Positions 10,546-22,356 of a stretch of 64,000 nucleotides of DNA are shown in pieces. Below the pieces are notes generated by a model. The model did not search any database, was not told the origin of the DNA, and saw only the letters and a list, made by a program, of their open reading frames with translations. Source of the DNA: Crambe crambe (lineage: Eukaryota; Porifera; Demospongiae; Poecilosclerida; Crambeidae); the NCBI GenBank assembly GCA_963924555.1, contig OZ004591.1, positions 1 to 64,000 on the forward strand, written 5' to 3'. The position numbers and the translations under genes are program-made. Within the stretch, counting starts at the first letter, position 1. The number at the start of each line of letters is the position of its first letter.

Positions 10546-12403
10546 GATGTGGATTTAATATGCTATAGGCTAGGGCTAATATATAGATTTAATATGCTAT
10601 TATCTATGATGCTATGGTATCTAAGTCTTAGTGTCTACGACATCCCGAGTCTTCTTTGAGGAGCGAGGAGTAAGTTGCAAGATTTTCTAGCATGGTAGAT
10701 CAATTTCTCTTTGAAGTGATGGAGATAGCTACTCTTCTGGATAGTAGAAGTCTTCTTGCAACAAAGTAGCCATGGTTGAAAAAAAGAGAAGAGGATTTCC
10801 TGTGTAACCACCCAGGCCTTCACTAGTAGTTGCACAACCCTCACTTCAGAGATGCAATGAATAAAATATACATTCCAGCCACTAGTACATTAACAGTGTG
10901 CACTTGTCAGTCTGTGAGTTCAGTTACCGAGTATTCAGGTAACATCACAATCAATTCCATCCATATCTTGCTATCTACACCTAGCTAGGATCCTTGTCCC
11001 TGGGTAGTGTGGACTTACATAACAGCCCTCAATTTCCCTCCAACTATAGGTTGATTTCACCAGTCCAAAAATGAAACATACAAACATATACACACAAATG
11101 TGTCAATATATAGCCACAGTACTGTGAGGGGTATGTTCGTGTGGTGCCAAGTGTGTGGTCACAGAGGACACTTCCGGTTGCTTATGATGTACTAGAGGGT
11201 GTGCAGCTGCCGCCAGCACTGGCACAGTCCAGGCCTGGCCTTGAAGCGGCAAACAACAATGTTATCAGGTCCATCACACTTGCCCTAGTGCCCAGCTCTA
11301 TGCTCGACAATTCCTTCACACACAGGATGCCATCTCTGCACGTGACCATCAGTACTCTATTCTGTAATACATGTGTGCAAAGGTGTGTGCAATTGCGATT
11401 ATATAATCTACGAGAAAATTATTTACCTTCTGCCCTGACAATACCAACCCGAGAATTGAGGAATGTTGAGCAGCAGACCTCAGGAGCATGTGCATGCCCA
11501 ACTGGGATTCGCCCAAGGCAGTGGGAGACTTTTTGATCTGATGGGAAGGAAATTGTCATCTCATTCTACACAAAGCATGAATACCCTTCGTACCTCAAAG
11601 TCAAATACAGTATTTCCTCTAACGAAGATTTCAACATCACCAATACTCTATTTTTAAAACAATGTGCCTGATTTCAAAGTACATGATTACACTAGCCAAG
11701 GGCTCATGTACTATGAACTACTACTACTACTTCAGCTGAGATAGATGATTTGTTGCTTATGACATTGAAATCACCTTGTAATCCTAGGTGGTAGTAGTAG
11801 TAGTAGTAGTAGGACCATCAATTACAGCACATGCAGGTAAATTTGTTCTTACCACAAATTCGGTTTCCGTCCCATCATCAAAGGTGACTTTAGCCGTTAT
11901 GCAGGTCCTCCCTTTGGTAGTAGACAAACAACTACGAGACACATAATAATATCAGGTCCAAGCTATTATGATCAGTGAGGGTCCATCAAGGTTACGTTAC
12001 CTATTGAGGTTAAGTAGACCCACAAATAGGTAATATTTCTTCACGACTGTGGACCAGATTGCTCAGAATCAGGTCAATGAGACATGAAGCAATGGCTCAG
12101 AATGTAGAAAGTTCCTGGGGCTTATGGTTATTCTATGCCCATAGTGGGTGGTTTTGAGGCTCATGGGTTAACTAGCAGGAGGGTGTTATTGAATCAATCA
12201 ATAGAATTAGGGTAGCAGGCCACCTTAATCGGAACCTTATAGTATTTACTCAATTGTTACATCAAAGTGGTAGTATTGTTATTACATCATCATCACTCTG
12301 GTCACCATCCTCTGGATTCCCAAACAAGGACGCAGTGACTTTGTCTACGATTCCTTCCTATTATGAAAGTGATAAATGCTGTAATTAGCTGTAATTTGGC
12401 AGG
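10546..12403. other. Gene-poor stretch, nothing recognised
   Basis: I found no gene I can support. There is a short GTA microsatellite near 11790-11811 with a complementary CTA run near 11720. An open frame at 11141-11536 (+) has no recognisable domain, no partner exon and a composition like the surrounding DNA. Confidence 0.5.
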
Positions 12404-12509
12404 ATAGGTTATAGCACTCGGTTTCAGTGATCTACAACACTGCTTCGGGCCTGCAGCCCTCGGTAGTGTAAATCCTGTATAGAGACCTCCACCTCGTGCT
12501 ATAACCTAT
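12404..12509. repeat. Small hairpin element
   Basis: ATAGGTTATAGCAC at 12404-12417 is matched by its exact reverse complement at 12496-12509. The interior contains a second, GC-rich inverted segment around CTTCGGGCCTGCAGCCCTCGG. This looks like a very short foldback or MITE-like element. Confidence 0.6.
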
Positions 12510-12700
12510 AGGCCAGGCCAGTTACTATTCCTTTTACTACTCCTCTATGCACGTAACAATTGTCAGCCTTATATCTAAATTACTGCACAGAGATAGCTGT
12601 ATAAAGACGATTAGAATGATGAAAAATGAATATGTCGTGCAGGAAGTTGTACCACCTAAACTAGCATTTTTCCGTTTATTGGCCTATTCACTAGATGTTT

Positions 12701-13510
12701 TCATGTAGAATTCCAGTTCCTCTTAATGTTAAAGATACTTACTATGCCTGGAAGTTCTTCTCCAAAACAGTTCTCGTCTTTTGGTAGCCACCTCTCAATA
12801 CACAATAATAAAAATTTTAGTTTCTGAATTTCAATATCTGAAAGCCTGAACTCTTCAAACAGGCACCCCGAGTTTAGAACATTTTCATATAAACTTTTTG
12901 AGCCAGGATTTTGATGGGGTATGGCTGGCTCTCTTGAACACAATGGGATGGTCATTCACTGAGCACAACAGCTGTTCTGTCAATGTGCTCAGCAACTCCA
13001 TCTCCAGGTCACTGGCACAAGGGGTCTTATCGATATCCTTCTTGTTTTTTTTATACCTTTTGCGGTAGTCAGCAAGGGTCAGAGCAAACGACATCTGTAA
13101 GTAAGAATACATGTGAACATGGACTCCAAGTACTCCCTTCATAGAACTTTAAAATTTGCCACTTTCATCTGTGCACTCACAGAATGCTCTAGCTTGCCCA
13201 CAAGCAAGGCACACAGCCTTCCTCCATTAGGTTTTGTTTTTGGTAAGTGTTCTGTGCGACGCTTAAAAAATTGCTTCTCGGGAAACAGGAATTTTTAAAA
13301 ATACCATGGGGATGGGAGTCACATCCATCCAAAGTCCTGTCATTGCTCTACTAAAAAATTATATACAATAACAGGACTTAATTTGGATGCGACTTTTTTT
13401 TTTTTTTGGTCTTTCTTTCAACAAATGCAGGATACATTAGCAATGGAGAGCAGTATACTCACCTTAAGACCTGAATCACCACCACTGAAGCTTGCCATCA
13501 TGTCCAGCTG
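12701..13510 (-). other. Possible exons of an unrecognised gene
   Basis: The minus strand has protein-like segments: 13094 to about 12930 (begins MSFALTLADYRKRYKK), 12900 to about 12745 in another frame (contains FLLLCIERWLPKDENCF), and a short one before a good GTGAGT donor near 13462. The composition is charged and protein-like, but I recognise no domain and cannot join the pieces with confidence. They may be exons of a gene or a decayed mobile element. Confidence 0.2.
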
Positions 13511-13649
13511 AACAAGCCAAGCAGGCACCAGGCAAACAGGAGTGGGAGGAAGACTGACAGCTAAAAAATAAAAAATATTTCAATTCACAAGTAGCTAGCA
13601 AATAAATCTCAAAAATGACAGGTTTTGAATGTTAGTTGTGGTGTGTAAA

Positions 13650-13945
13650 CTATGCTGAGGAAGACAGGCCAGCCGCAGGCCAGAGAGAGCCAGCTGCGGG
13701 CCAGAGAGCCCCAAGCCAGAAGCTGCAGGCAAGAGAGCCACAGGCCAGAGAGAGTCGCAGGCCGTAAGCACGAATAAGACACGAGACAAGACATAGGAGG
13801 AAGCTATGTAGGGATATCACTATAGACAGATACAAAGGCAACACATACTAGTTGAATCCCAAGGCAGAGCTGCAGGCCAGAGAGAGCCACAGGCACAAAA
13901 CGATCAAGACATGGGGACAAGACATGGGGACAAGACATGGGATTT
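13650..13945. repeat. GC-rich short tandem repeats
   Basis: CAGGCCAGAGAG-like words repeat from about 13660 to 13890, and GACATGGGGACAA repeats about three times near 13906-13940. Open frames across this stretch are low-complexity by-products of the repeat. Confidence 0.7.
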
Positions 13946-14289
13946 TGCTGTCATTTTAAAATTGTAATTCTGTTAATTTCGTTGTCATTTTAAAATTGTA
14001 ATGGTTGTTCTAGGGCTATTACACAAATTATTTCAATTCTCAAGAATAGCTAGCTATAAATGTGACCAGTTTTTACAGCCAAGGAACAGCCATTACACTT
14101 CAAAAAACAAAAACAAAGCTTAACTGGGAAAACGGCAACAGGTCGAGTAGGCAAACAGGGAGACTGACAGCTATTACACAATAACGAATGTTAGTTGTGG
14201 TGTAGCTTGTTCTATCTAGCTAGGTTGAATACTTACAGGTTAGGAGACCGATGAAGGAGGGAACAGTCCCACAACAGGCAGAAGCAGGA

Positions 14290-15060
14290 GGAAGACTCAG
14301 TGACAGCTACCACACAATGAAATATTTTTAATTCACACAATGATAATTAAAGAGTACCTAGCTAGCAATAAAAGTCTCAAATTTGACAATTTTGCCAAGG
14401 AACAACCATTACATAAATGACAACAAGAGTAGACTAGTTTGCTGCAAAAGTGTTTCTTACCAGCAGAAGAAGGCCAGCAAACAGCTCCAACTGTGAAAAA
14501 TTTGATAGAGAAATGCAGGCGATTAGCAAGTAATTCACGCCATTATTCATAGCTCACCAAGGAACAGACCTTACCAGTACACTTACCAGTTAACGGGAAG
14601 AAGGCCAAGACCAGAAGACACAGATACTGACAGTAACAAGCTGAAGAGGATACAGTCGCAAAAGCGAGAGGGAGACTCAGTGACATCTACCACACAATGA
14701 AATATTTTAATCCACACAATGATAATTCAACAGTATCTAGCTAGCAATAAAAGTCTCAAATTTGACAATTTTGCCAAGGAACAACCATTACATAAATGAC
14801 AACAAGAGTAGACTAGTTAGCTGCAAAAGTGTTTCTTACCAGCAGAAGAAGGCCAGCAAACAGCTCCAACTGTGAAAAATTTGATAGAGAAATGCAGGCG
14901 ATTAGCAAGTAATTGTAACAATTTAGGCCATTTATATTCATAGCTCACCCAAGGAACAGACCTTACCAGTACACTTACCAGCTAACGGAAAGAAGGCCGA
15001 GAGCAGAAGAAACACAGAGACTGACAGTAACGAGCTGAAGAGGATACAGTCCAGCAGCAG
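14290..15060. repeat. Tandem duplication of a 380-bp unit
   Basis: About 14291-14670 and 14671-15060 are two closely similar direct copies. Both carry AATGAAATATTTT, the CAAATTTGACAATTTTGCC block, the CAGCAGAAGAAGGCCAGCAA block and GACAGTAAC(A/G)AGCTGAAGAG. A shorter, more diverged relative lies near 13520-13620. No coding capacity was recognised. Confidence 0.75.
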
Positions 15061-15099
15061 GCAGACAAATAGGTTTCTCTAGCAAAAGGCCTTCACATG

Positions 15100-15180
15100 G
15101 TACTTTACTTCACCCACGAAGTAGCTACTTTACTTCACCCACGAAGTAGCCACCCACGAAGTAGCTGGAAGTAGCTGTAT
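15100..15180. repeat. Short direct repeats CACCCACGAAGTAGC
   Basis: The word CACCCACGAAGTAGC occurs three times within about 60 bases. The stretch that follows to about 15540 holds GGGCG(T/C)GG words and no gene. Confidence 0.6.
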
Positions 15181-15539
15181 GGCACGGAGAAGTACTGGTT
15201 GCTGAAGTCTGCAGTGCTGTTGTGGCGTTGATAGTTAGTACCCACAGTACAGTGCACATCAAGTGGGCGCGGTTTAATCAAAATGGGTGTGGTTAGATAA
15301 AAATGGGCGTGGCCAGGCAAAAAATTTTCCGCGCTTATGCGCGGATAGTATTGGAACCCCCCTTTCCATTTTCTAGATCCGCCACTGAATAGTCACTGGT
15401 TCGAGATGACGATACACCAGTAGATGATGATAGCAAACACTCCGTTTGATACACAATCTTACCTACGTATCTTGTTCGAGTAGACCACACACTTTAGTAG
15501 ACGATGATAGCAAACCCAACTCTTTTGATACATAATCGG

Positions 15540-16100
15540 CAATAAGACGGATAGCACTCAAATGTGAATGTAAAGAAATATTCAGCATGATGCCTAGACT
15601 CGCTCTTGACTGTTAAAATCCAGGTCACAGCTCTTTTTCAGAAATTTACCAAGGCTATAGATTTTTTTTAAATTTAACCAATTCTTTTACAATACCAATA
15701 GCACTCTAATGTGAAGCTAAACATTTAGTATGATGCCTAGACTAAATCCAAATTGGTCACAAAAATTTTCGACTATATGGACTTTGGGAATTTCAAAAGA
15801 TGGCCGCATCAGCAAAAATCGAGTGCACTGTATATTGAACCTTCTGCTGTCCATTCATACATAAAAGACTGTTAAAAATTTACCCGATTTGAATTTTAAC
15901 AGTCAAAGTGAATCTAGACATCAGATTCACATTTGAGTGTTATTGGTCTCATAAAAAGATTGGCCATTTGCCTTCTAGTCATAGATTCCATACGCATATC
16001 CACAATTCTCACTTTATAGACAGTTTTTTTAGCTTTAAACACCTGGTATTATTTTTTCATAAATGCGTATTATAGCCTTGGTGAATTTCTGAAAATGAAA
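15540..16100. mobile_element. Foldback (MITE-like) element
   Basis: The left part (GATAGCACTCAAATGTGAAT, TTGACTGTTAAAAT, AATTTACCAAGGCTATAG) recurs in inverted orientation at about 15880-16090 (GATTCACATTTGAGTG, ATTTTAACAGTCAAAG, TATAGCCTTGGTGAATTT). An internal direct copy of the first block is at about 15700-15735. There is no coding capacity. The stretch from 16100 to 16473 contains nothing I can name. Confidence 0.55.
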
Positions 16101-16473
16101 TGTACTGTAATTATTATTCCATGATTCAACTTTATTACCTATCTAATTTTTGGGACCTTCTTATCAAAAATCAAGGCCTGCCATAAAAACTAAAGAAGTA
16201 AATTAGAAGCTATGTACGTCAAGGTTGAAGTACATGGAAGAGGAAGCCCCATATTAAAGAATAGGATGGGGTGCTACTTTTGCAAATTAATGTCTTGACA
16301 CTTTCATTTATTCCTTTGGCTCTATAACTAGAGCACATAAGAACAAAATTAATTATATGCATAAAATTGATACCGTGAGTAGCCTAGGTAACAGCAGAGG
16401 TGACCCTTACCCAACGCAAGGGAGGCTAAAAAATGTGCACAACTCCAATATCATTATCAAAAAAATCGATACA

Positions 16474-19400
16474 CTAGCTTAATGTTTTCTCGCAGGTTTC
16501 TTTAAGTGTAGCAACACTTGTAGTATTGCTATCAGTGTTTCTAGGTCGTGCTGAAGATGCTCCCACTTCTCCCATCCCCACCAATCCGTACGATTCATTC
16601 CTCATCATGGGAACACCACCCTCTGCACTTTCCAACGTTTTGCTTCCTTTCAACTCCTCGTACATGGGATATGCTACTGTATCAGCATGAGGCTGAGGAA
16701 CAGACTGCTGGTTTGCATATTGAGCAGGTCCTGGGTCACTTTTGGCAGGCTGTGGGTAGGCATCTGGCTTATCAATGGCAGCATATACTGGATTAAGTCC
16801 AGATATATCAGGCAAGATAGCACTACCGTTGCTACTGAAGGTGGTGGTTAGCACTCTTGTTTCAGAGTATACAGGATTGGGGGTTGATTTCAAGGGGGGA
16901 GGAGGACTGGTAGAGGTACTGGGAGTGTTTGAGGACCCAGTGGGGCCATACACAGGATTTGGAATTGCTGGACCACTTGCAGTTCGCATCTCCTTCTTGG
17001 CTGATTGGACAGTCTCATAAGTGGGATTGGACGGGGTTGTGCAACCATTAGCAGCTTCAGGATGGGGGAAGTCATATGTATTGCTCCTGACATGACGGCC
17101 ATTCTCTGCTGGTGGGTCACAAGGGTCGGCCAGGTGTGGCAGGGATCCCCTCTCTCCATACATGTAGTTGGACTTGAGCTCATCACCACGGCCACCCGGT
17201 GCCAGTCTGAGAGCTACAATAACAAAATTATGACATTTTGGATGCTAGCTACAAAACAACTTACAACGAAAATCTCTTTTCTTTTTTCTTATGTGGCGGC
17301 ATATTGCACACATAACAATAACTATGATGAAGAAGAGGAGGACCACCACTCCTGCCACCACACCAATGATGATATACAGGGTGTCTGCATAACGTACATA
17401 CATATATAACCAAGCACTGAAGTGTTAACCCTCAGCAGCAGTCAGCACACACAGTTGCAATAGTCGGTTGATATTTGCATTACATTTTAGTCAACTTACC
17501 TCCAGCTAGGTTGTTGGGATCAGTAGTCATTCGAAAAGTGGGTACTGCAAAAAATAATAAAAGCACAGTAATCGATGTAACTACACAACTACAAGGAAAT
17601 GCACACATACACCCACATCAACAGATACCACATAATTATATCAGATACCAATAATTATATCATATATACCACAACATAACTAGTCACACTGACAAGAGGT
17701 TTCATTCACTTCTTCAGTTGAGGTGAAGTGATAGGAGGTTGCAGCTGGAGGGCCTAGGGTGGGAGGATTGGTCATACAGGATACCAGAACATGAAACTGT
17801 CGGGGTGCATGGGAGGGGCCACAGCAGGTAAGAATACCAGCCCACTGCAGACTAACCCTCACTAAATCACCACTGAAAAATACATTCACAACAATGATCA
17901 ATCACTTACTTGTGGGTTGAATTAATGTAACAAAAGTGGGTGTGACAATGGAAGAGAATGAGCCATCAGAGAGTATCTCGACCACAGTCACCATCACTTG
18001 GTTAGAAAGATTAGCTGGCACACTGACACTATCAGTGGCAACATCAGCATTAGGTGGATCACGTGTGACATTAACCTGAAATGAAACACCAATGGATACT
18101 TGGCATCCCAAGGCGCTGGCCCCACTAGCAAAGGAGCAAGTAATATCAGCATTCAAAGAGTTGAAATCCACTTCCACTCTGGACGACTGCAAGTCAGTGG
18201 TATCTGCATACACACTAAATGGTTACCAAGTCCTAATTATCATGTAATGACATAATACTTACAGACAATGAGGCTGCTTTCTGAGGAGCCAACTTGGTTG
18301 AAGGCAGTAATGGTGGTATTATACTGTCTACCTGGAAGGAGACCATCACTAGAAGTCACCATCAAAGAAACGGGTCCATCATCCTCAAAGCGAGAAACAT
18401 TCAAGATATGAAGAGGTACCATCCCAAAAGAGTTGGCCTCTTCAACAAGTACAAGAATGTAACGATCTACTCTGTATTCTAGACAGGGAGAAGGAGCCTG
18501 CAAATAGTCACATTCTAATCACACATAACTACTGATTTTCAGAGACCCACATTAAACGAAAACGTGACAGCAGGTCCTGCTTGCAGTGATGTGGTTGTGG
18601 TGATACTGTCAGCTTCCAGATCAGAGGGAGCTGCATAAATAGCAGTGCTATAAAAGGTCATCAGTGGTCACACACTGACAGATATATATGACTACAGCAG
18701 GTGTCTAAGTACTGACCTGAAGGTAAGAGAGTGATATTGCTCACTCCAGATAAGCTACGACTGAATCCATTCTCAGAGTATACAGTGATATTGTACCTAG
18801 GACAGGTCCCACTTTCAAAAGGAGGGGTCAGAATATAAGATGTGCCATTGACTCTGGACTGCCTTTGTTGATTAGAGTCAAGGTTATGAGATATGACAAT
18901 GAAAACTACTTCTTCCCCATTCAGGACAAAACCAGGGTTCCATGTGATGAGGACCCCTTGACGTTGGAGCAGAGGAGTCAGGGTAAGATTAGTAGGAGGC
19001 GATGGTTCCCCTGCAGCAATACCAAATATTTCTTAAGTTTCCCAAACTGTAGCAATCAATTGCATATTCCAACTAGAAGTGTTGCAAGGCATATCTAATT
19101 AAAGAGTCATGGCATTTCTACTAAACAGTATAATGTGAGGTGTCACATACCATCAATAAGTAAGTCCTGCAAATCTGTCTACTTACCATAAAAAATGGCA
19201 GTTACTACTTCACTCCGTTCAGGGAAAAAAATTCGCCCCACAAAACATTGCAGTCCTGTTCCATTATTTAGACTGCTTCCTAAGATGGTTACTCTTGAAA
19301 TGTTTGGCATAGGGAAGGGTGCAAAGATGCCACGACCGAACAAGAAAGCATGAAAGTCATCATCACCAACTTGCAATTGTCTGGAACCATTTGTTTGTGG

Positions 19401-19651
19401 CAAGGCAATGCCCCAAGTGATGTCGCTAGTTGCAGTGCAGTCAAAGGTAGCATTAGAACTTTTAGGTGCCACCACTGACTCAGGAGACACAAGAAGTCGC
19501 TCTACAAAACATATAATACATGAATAGACTAGATCCACTTAAAAGTTGGCACGTATTTATAGCTATGATTACCATCACCAGCAATCACTTGTAATGTCGA
19601 TGTTCCCACGTACACGTATACCAGTAGCAACAATAATCGTTTACAAAACAT
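16474..19651 (-). CDS. Receptor A: Ig-FN3 type I membrane protein, seven-tyrosine tail
   Basis: Nine exons on the minus strand: 19651-19573, 19501-19187, 19010-18717, 18630-18551, 18497-18263, 18203-17910, 17544-17500, 17384-17265, 17213-16474. They join in frame to 733 codons. Exon 1 is a signal peptide (MFCKRLLLLLVYVYVG). Exon 2 is an Ig-like domain, exon 3 an FN3 domain, and exons 4-5 a second FN3-like domain split by a phase 0 intron. Exon 6 is the group 1 membrane-proximal domain (TDLQSSRV, ITCSFASGASALGC). Exon 7 is a short stalk and exon 8 the membrane span (LYIIIGVVAGVVVLLFF) with a basic stop-transfer. The tail has NTYDF, NPTYETV, NPVYGP, NPVYSE, NPVYAAI, YPMYEEL and ESYGLV, which suit PTB or SH2 adaptors. 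It has neither the B/C terminal motif nor YTVM. The start lies 121 bp from divergent gene B. The ligand is unknown. Confidence 0.85.
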
Positions 19652-19772
19652 TCTCGATATTCACAGATCAACAAACTGTACCCTATACACACATGACCTC
19701 GCCCCGGCTTGCACGTTACTGCTCACCAGAGGAAGTGGTCGACTAGAACTAATTACCGCTTATTATGAAAGT
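19652..19772. promoter_or_regulatory. Shared divergent promoter region of A and B
   Basis: Only 121 bases separate the start codons of A (minus) and B (plus), so 5' untranslated regions and promoters of both must overlap or abut here. It contains a GAGGAAGTG word resembling an ETS-type site. I see no clear TATA box. The regulatory role follows from geometry only. Confidence 0.55.
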
Positions 19773-22230
19773 ATGTCGATAAGCATTAAATGTCTCGTGT
19801 ATTTGTTGTGTCTTTGGTGGTGGCAGTTGTCTGATGCTGGCATAGTAGTCTCTCCTCCCAACAACCAGCCTGTCGCTATTAACTCTACTGACAATGTCAC
19901 TTTCGTCTGCAACATCTCTGACACTGACGCTGGGCGTGCTAGTGGTGAGGCTCTCTGGCAGGTGCAGGATTTCCAGATACCCAATGGACAAAATAACGCC
20001 CTCAGGCTCTCTTTTGTAGACTTTGGAGTGATTGTGGAGGAATTGGTGAGAGGAATCACCAGGGTCACTATCAATGGTCAGGCTAGGGAGGCCTATCGTA
20101 CTAGGTTCAGCCTCTCAGACCCAAACACCATCATTGTGAGGTGTATAGCCTCTGCTGTTGCTCCAAACAGGGAACCAATCATTGACACTGGAGAGCCGCT
20201 TTCTATCATCTTGTTTGGTATGTTGCAAACACCCTTTCAGCTGTAATGTGACATTCCTTCCACCACCATTGTCATGTAGGTGCACCACTCGAACCTACTG
20301 ACCTGACTCTGACCCCTAACCCTAGCAATCTAACTGTGCTAAGGTTGAGCTGGACTGCTCCCGCCAACCCCCCACCCCCTGGAGTGGAGGTCACCTATGT
20401 CCCCTCTATCACTGGCCCTTCCTTCAATGCTTCGTCCACCACATTAAATACCTCCATCATTTTCATTGATGATGCTGACCTTGACTGCCAAAGGCATACT
20501 TTCTCAGTCTTTGCCTTCAACCCGGCTGGGAATAGTTCTGTTGTCTCTATCTTTGAGACGATTCCAATATGTTAGTGTCTCCTTACCACTGCACGTTTAT
20601 TAGTGCTGTCTCACTCCCACAGCCCCCAACATCACTGCTCTTAACGAGAGCTTTCTTGTGACTGACGTCTCCCTGGCTGACCCAATAACTCTCACCCTCT
20701 TCTTTCCTGTGAGCTTCTTTATTTGAAGTCCTTTTACCATGATTACTTGCACGTTTTTCAGTTGGCAGTCAGCTGCAGTCAGAACTTCCCCATCCTCAAC
20801 TACTCCCTCTCCATACCGTCTCTCTCTCTCAGGCAATTGATAGTGAACACCTCTGCTGAGCAATTGCAAGGAAATCAAACTAGGCAGGTCCAAGTCCGTG
20901 GACTCGATGCAGATGGAGTATTCAATGTATCCATAGAAGTCTGTATCTCCATTGCTTGTCAACAGTCTCGCTTCCAAGTGATCAGTGAGTCACTTCTGTA
21001 TGAATAGTTACCTGTTTATTGTGTATCTTTTCTCAGGAACTACTGATGTACAAAGTGCACGTATTGTTTTCTTTGAGAATAATATTTATATCAGCTGTAC
21101 GTTTGCTTCTGATTCTAATGCTGAAGGGTGCATGTTCCAACTGACACTGAGCAATGGAGCCGAGACTTTCATCCTGCTTCGGTCTAGTTCCAATGTCAGT
21201 CAGTGTACCCAGACCCGGAACCAGCCTGATGCCTTCCTTGAACTGACGGTCAGTGACAGAGAGAGAGATGGAATGATCGGCATGCAGTCCATTGTCCCAA
21301 GCATTCTGATTCTCAATAGGACGTCCTACATCACTCTGACTGGCTGTTCCATTCCAGAACCAATACCTCCCATAAGTCCAGGTAAGTACTGCTGTGAATG
21401 AAGTGCAGCTCCAAAGAAAGAACATCGTAATTAGTGTCTACCCTTCTCTTGTCAGGAGCCATTGCAGGAATAGTAATAGCAGTACTTGTGGTGGGAGCTG
21501 CTGTAGTCACTGTCGTGGTACTTCTACTAGTGTACCGTGTTAAAACTGGACACTGGTTCAGACTGGAGGGTGGTGATGAACATATGACTGCTAACTTTGA
21601 AAAGACGCTGCTTGTGGATGACAGTAAACTCAAAGCCAAGAAAAAATCAAAGGCATGATACCTATCAAACAGTACTGTATGTTTTTCAATGTTTGTGTAC
21701 GTGTAGGTTGGGGACAGCAGTTTAGGTCATTCTACTACTAGTAGTACAAGGGAAGTCATAACCTTTCAAAAAGGGAGTGAACAAATCGAAGCTTCTCCTC
21801 CTGGTGAAGGAGAAGATACTGATGGCATGCTAGCAAAGCCGAGGAAGGTATGTGCTGTATGTGTTAATTAAGTTTCACTTGGATGACTGTATTAGTGCCA
21901 ATGTACACTTGCTGACACATAATTATGGTTTGTTTTGCAGGAGCAAACAGCTCCACCTAACCCAGATGCAGCTTTCACCTTAGACATTACATTTGACAAG
22001 AAGGTGAAGCTCCACTTGAATCGAGCTCTCATCAAGCGTGTGTTGCATGAGCAGAATGCTATGGGTACCATGAAACGTAACAAACCTCGTAACCAAGTGA
22101 GTCTATAATAAAGCATAAAGATTCACCGAGTATTACCTACTGTTCTTTCATTCAGCAATTGAAATGCAAACACGAGTTATTACCAATTCACTATTGTGAA
22201 GTGAGGGTTGAAAAAGAAGAGGAAAACTAG
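19773..22230 (+). CDS. Receptor B: Ig-FN3 membrane protein with ITIM-like tail
   Basis: Nine exons: 19773-20217, 20280-20570, 20623-20708, 20762-20984, 21037-21381, 21456-21652, 21707-21847, 21941-22096, 22156-22230; 652 codons in frame. Exon 1 holds the signal peptide (KCLVYLLCLWWWQLSDAG) and an Ig-like domain with NVTFVCN. Exon 2 is FN3, exons 3-4 a split FN3-like domain, exon 5 the group 1 domain (TDVQSARI, ISCTFASDSNAEGC), exon 6 the membrane span (AGIVIAVLVVGAAVVTVVVL). The tail has AFTLDITFDKKVKLHLNRAL, shared with C, and ends in IHYCEV, matching the ITIM pattern (I/L/V/S)xYxx(I/L/V). The ectodomain is nearly identical to C, introns included. Exon 6 needs a GC donor at 21653; without that splice a TGA at 21656 ends the protein before the ITIM. 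Confidence 0.87.
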
Positions 22231-22302
22231 CAAGCAGCCATCAACCTTCATCAATAACAATTACTATGAATTAGCATACTAAGCTACTGTACTTGTAGAC
22301 AC

Positions 22303-22308
22303 AATAAA
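22303..22308 (+). terminator. Likely poly(A) signal of gene B
   Basis: AATAAA lies 73 bases after the gene B stop codon and about 50 bases before the start of C, so B and C are packed very tightly. Confidence 0.45.
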
Positions 22309-22356
22309 TAATTGTGGGAGGGTCTCGATTGCTTCCGCCCCAGGCTAGGTCCAAGG

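Noticed and set aside
10233..10547. 104-residue ORF of DPPVAVANV-type repeats as a gene
   Set aside because: It is the translation of a 27-bp minisatellite; flanks are non-coding and a stop follows the array at once.
11141..11536. 131-residue + strand ORF
   Set aside because: No recognisable domain, no signal peptide, no partner exons; overlaps another frame of similar quality.
13595..13844. Three overlapping leucine-rich minus-strand ORFs
   Set aside because: They are products of the CAGGCCAGAGAG repeat read in different frames.
16474..17213. Strict ITIMs in the A tail
   Set aside because: NPTYETV, NPVYAAI and YPMYEEL have Pro at position -2, outside the (I/L/V/S) rule; they fit NPxY or general YxxI/L/V motifs better.
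17680..17901. 73-residue minus-strand ORF between A exons 6 and 7
   Set aside because: The A reading frame is kept by joining 17910 to 17544; this ORF has no domain and lies in the intron.
19749..20074. Minus-strand ORFs under B exon 1 (and again under C exon 1)
   Set aside because: They are antisense shadows of the conserved coding exons; the match between the two copies only reflects the B/C duplication.
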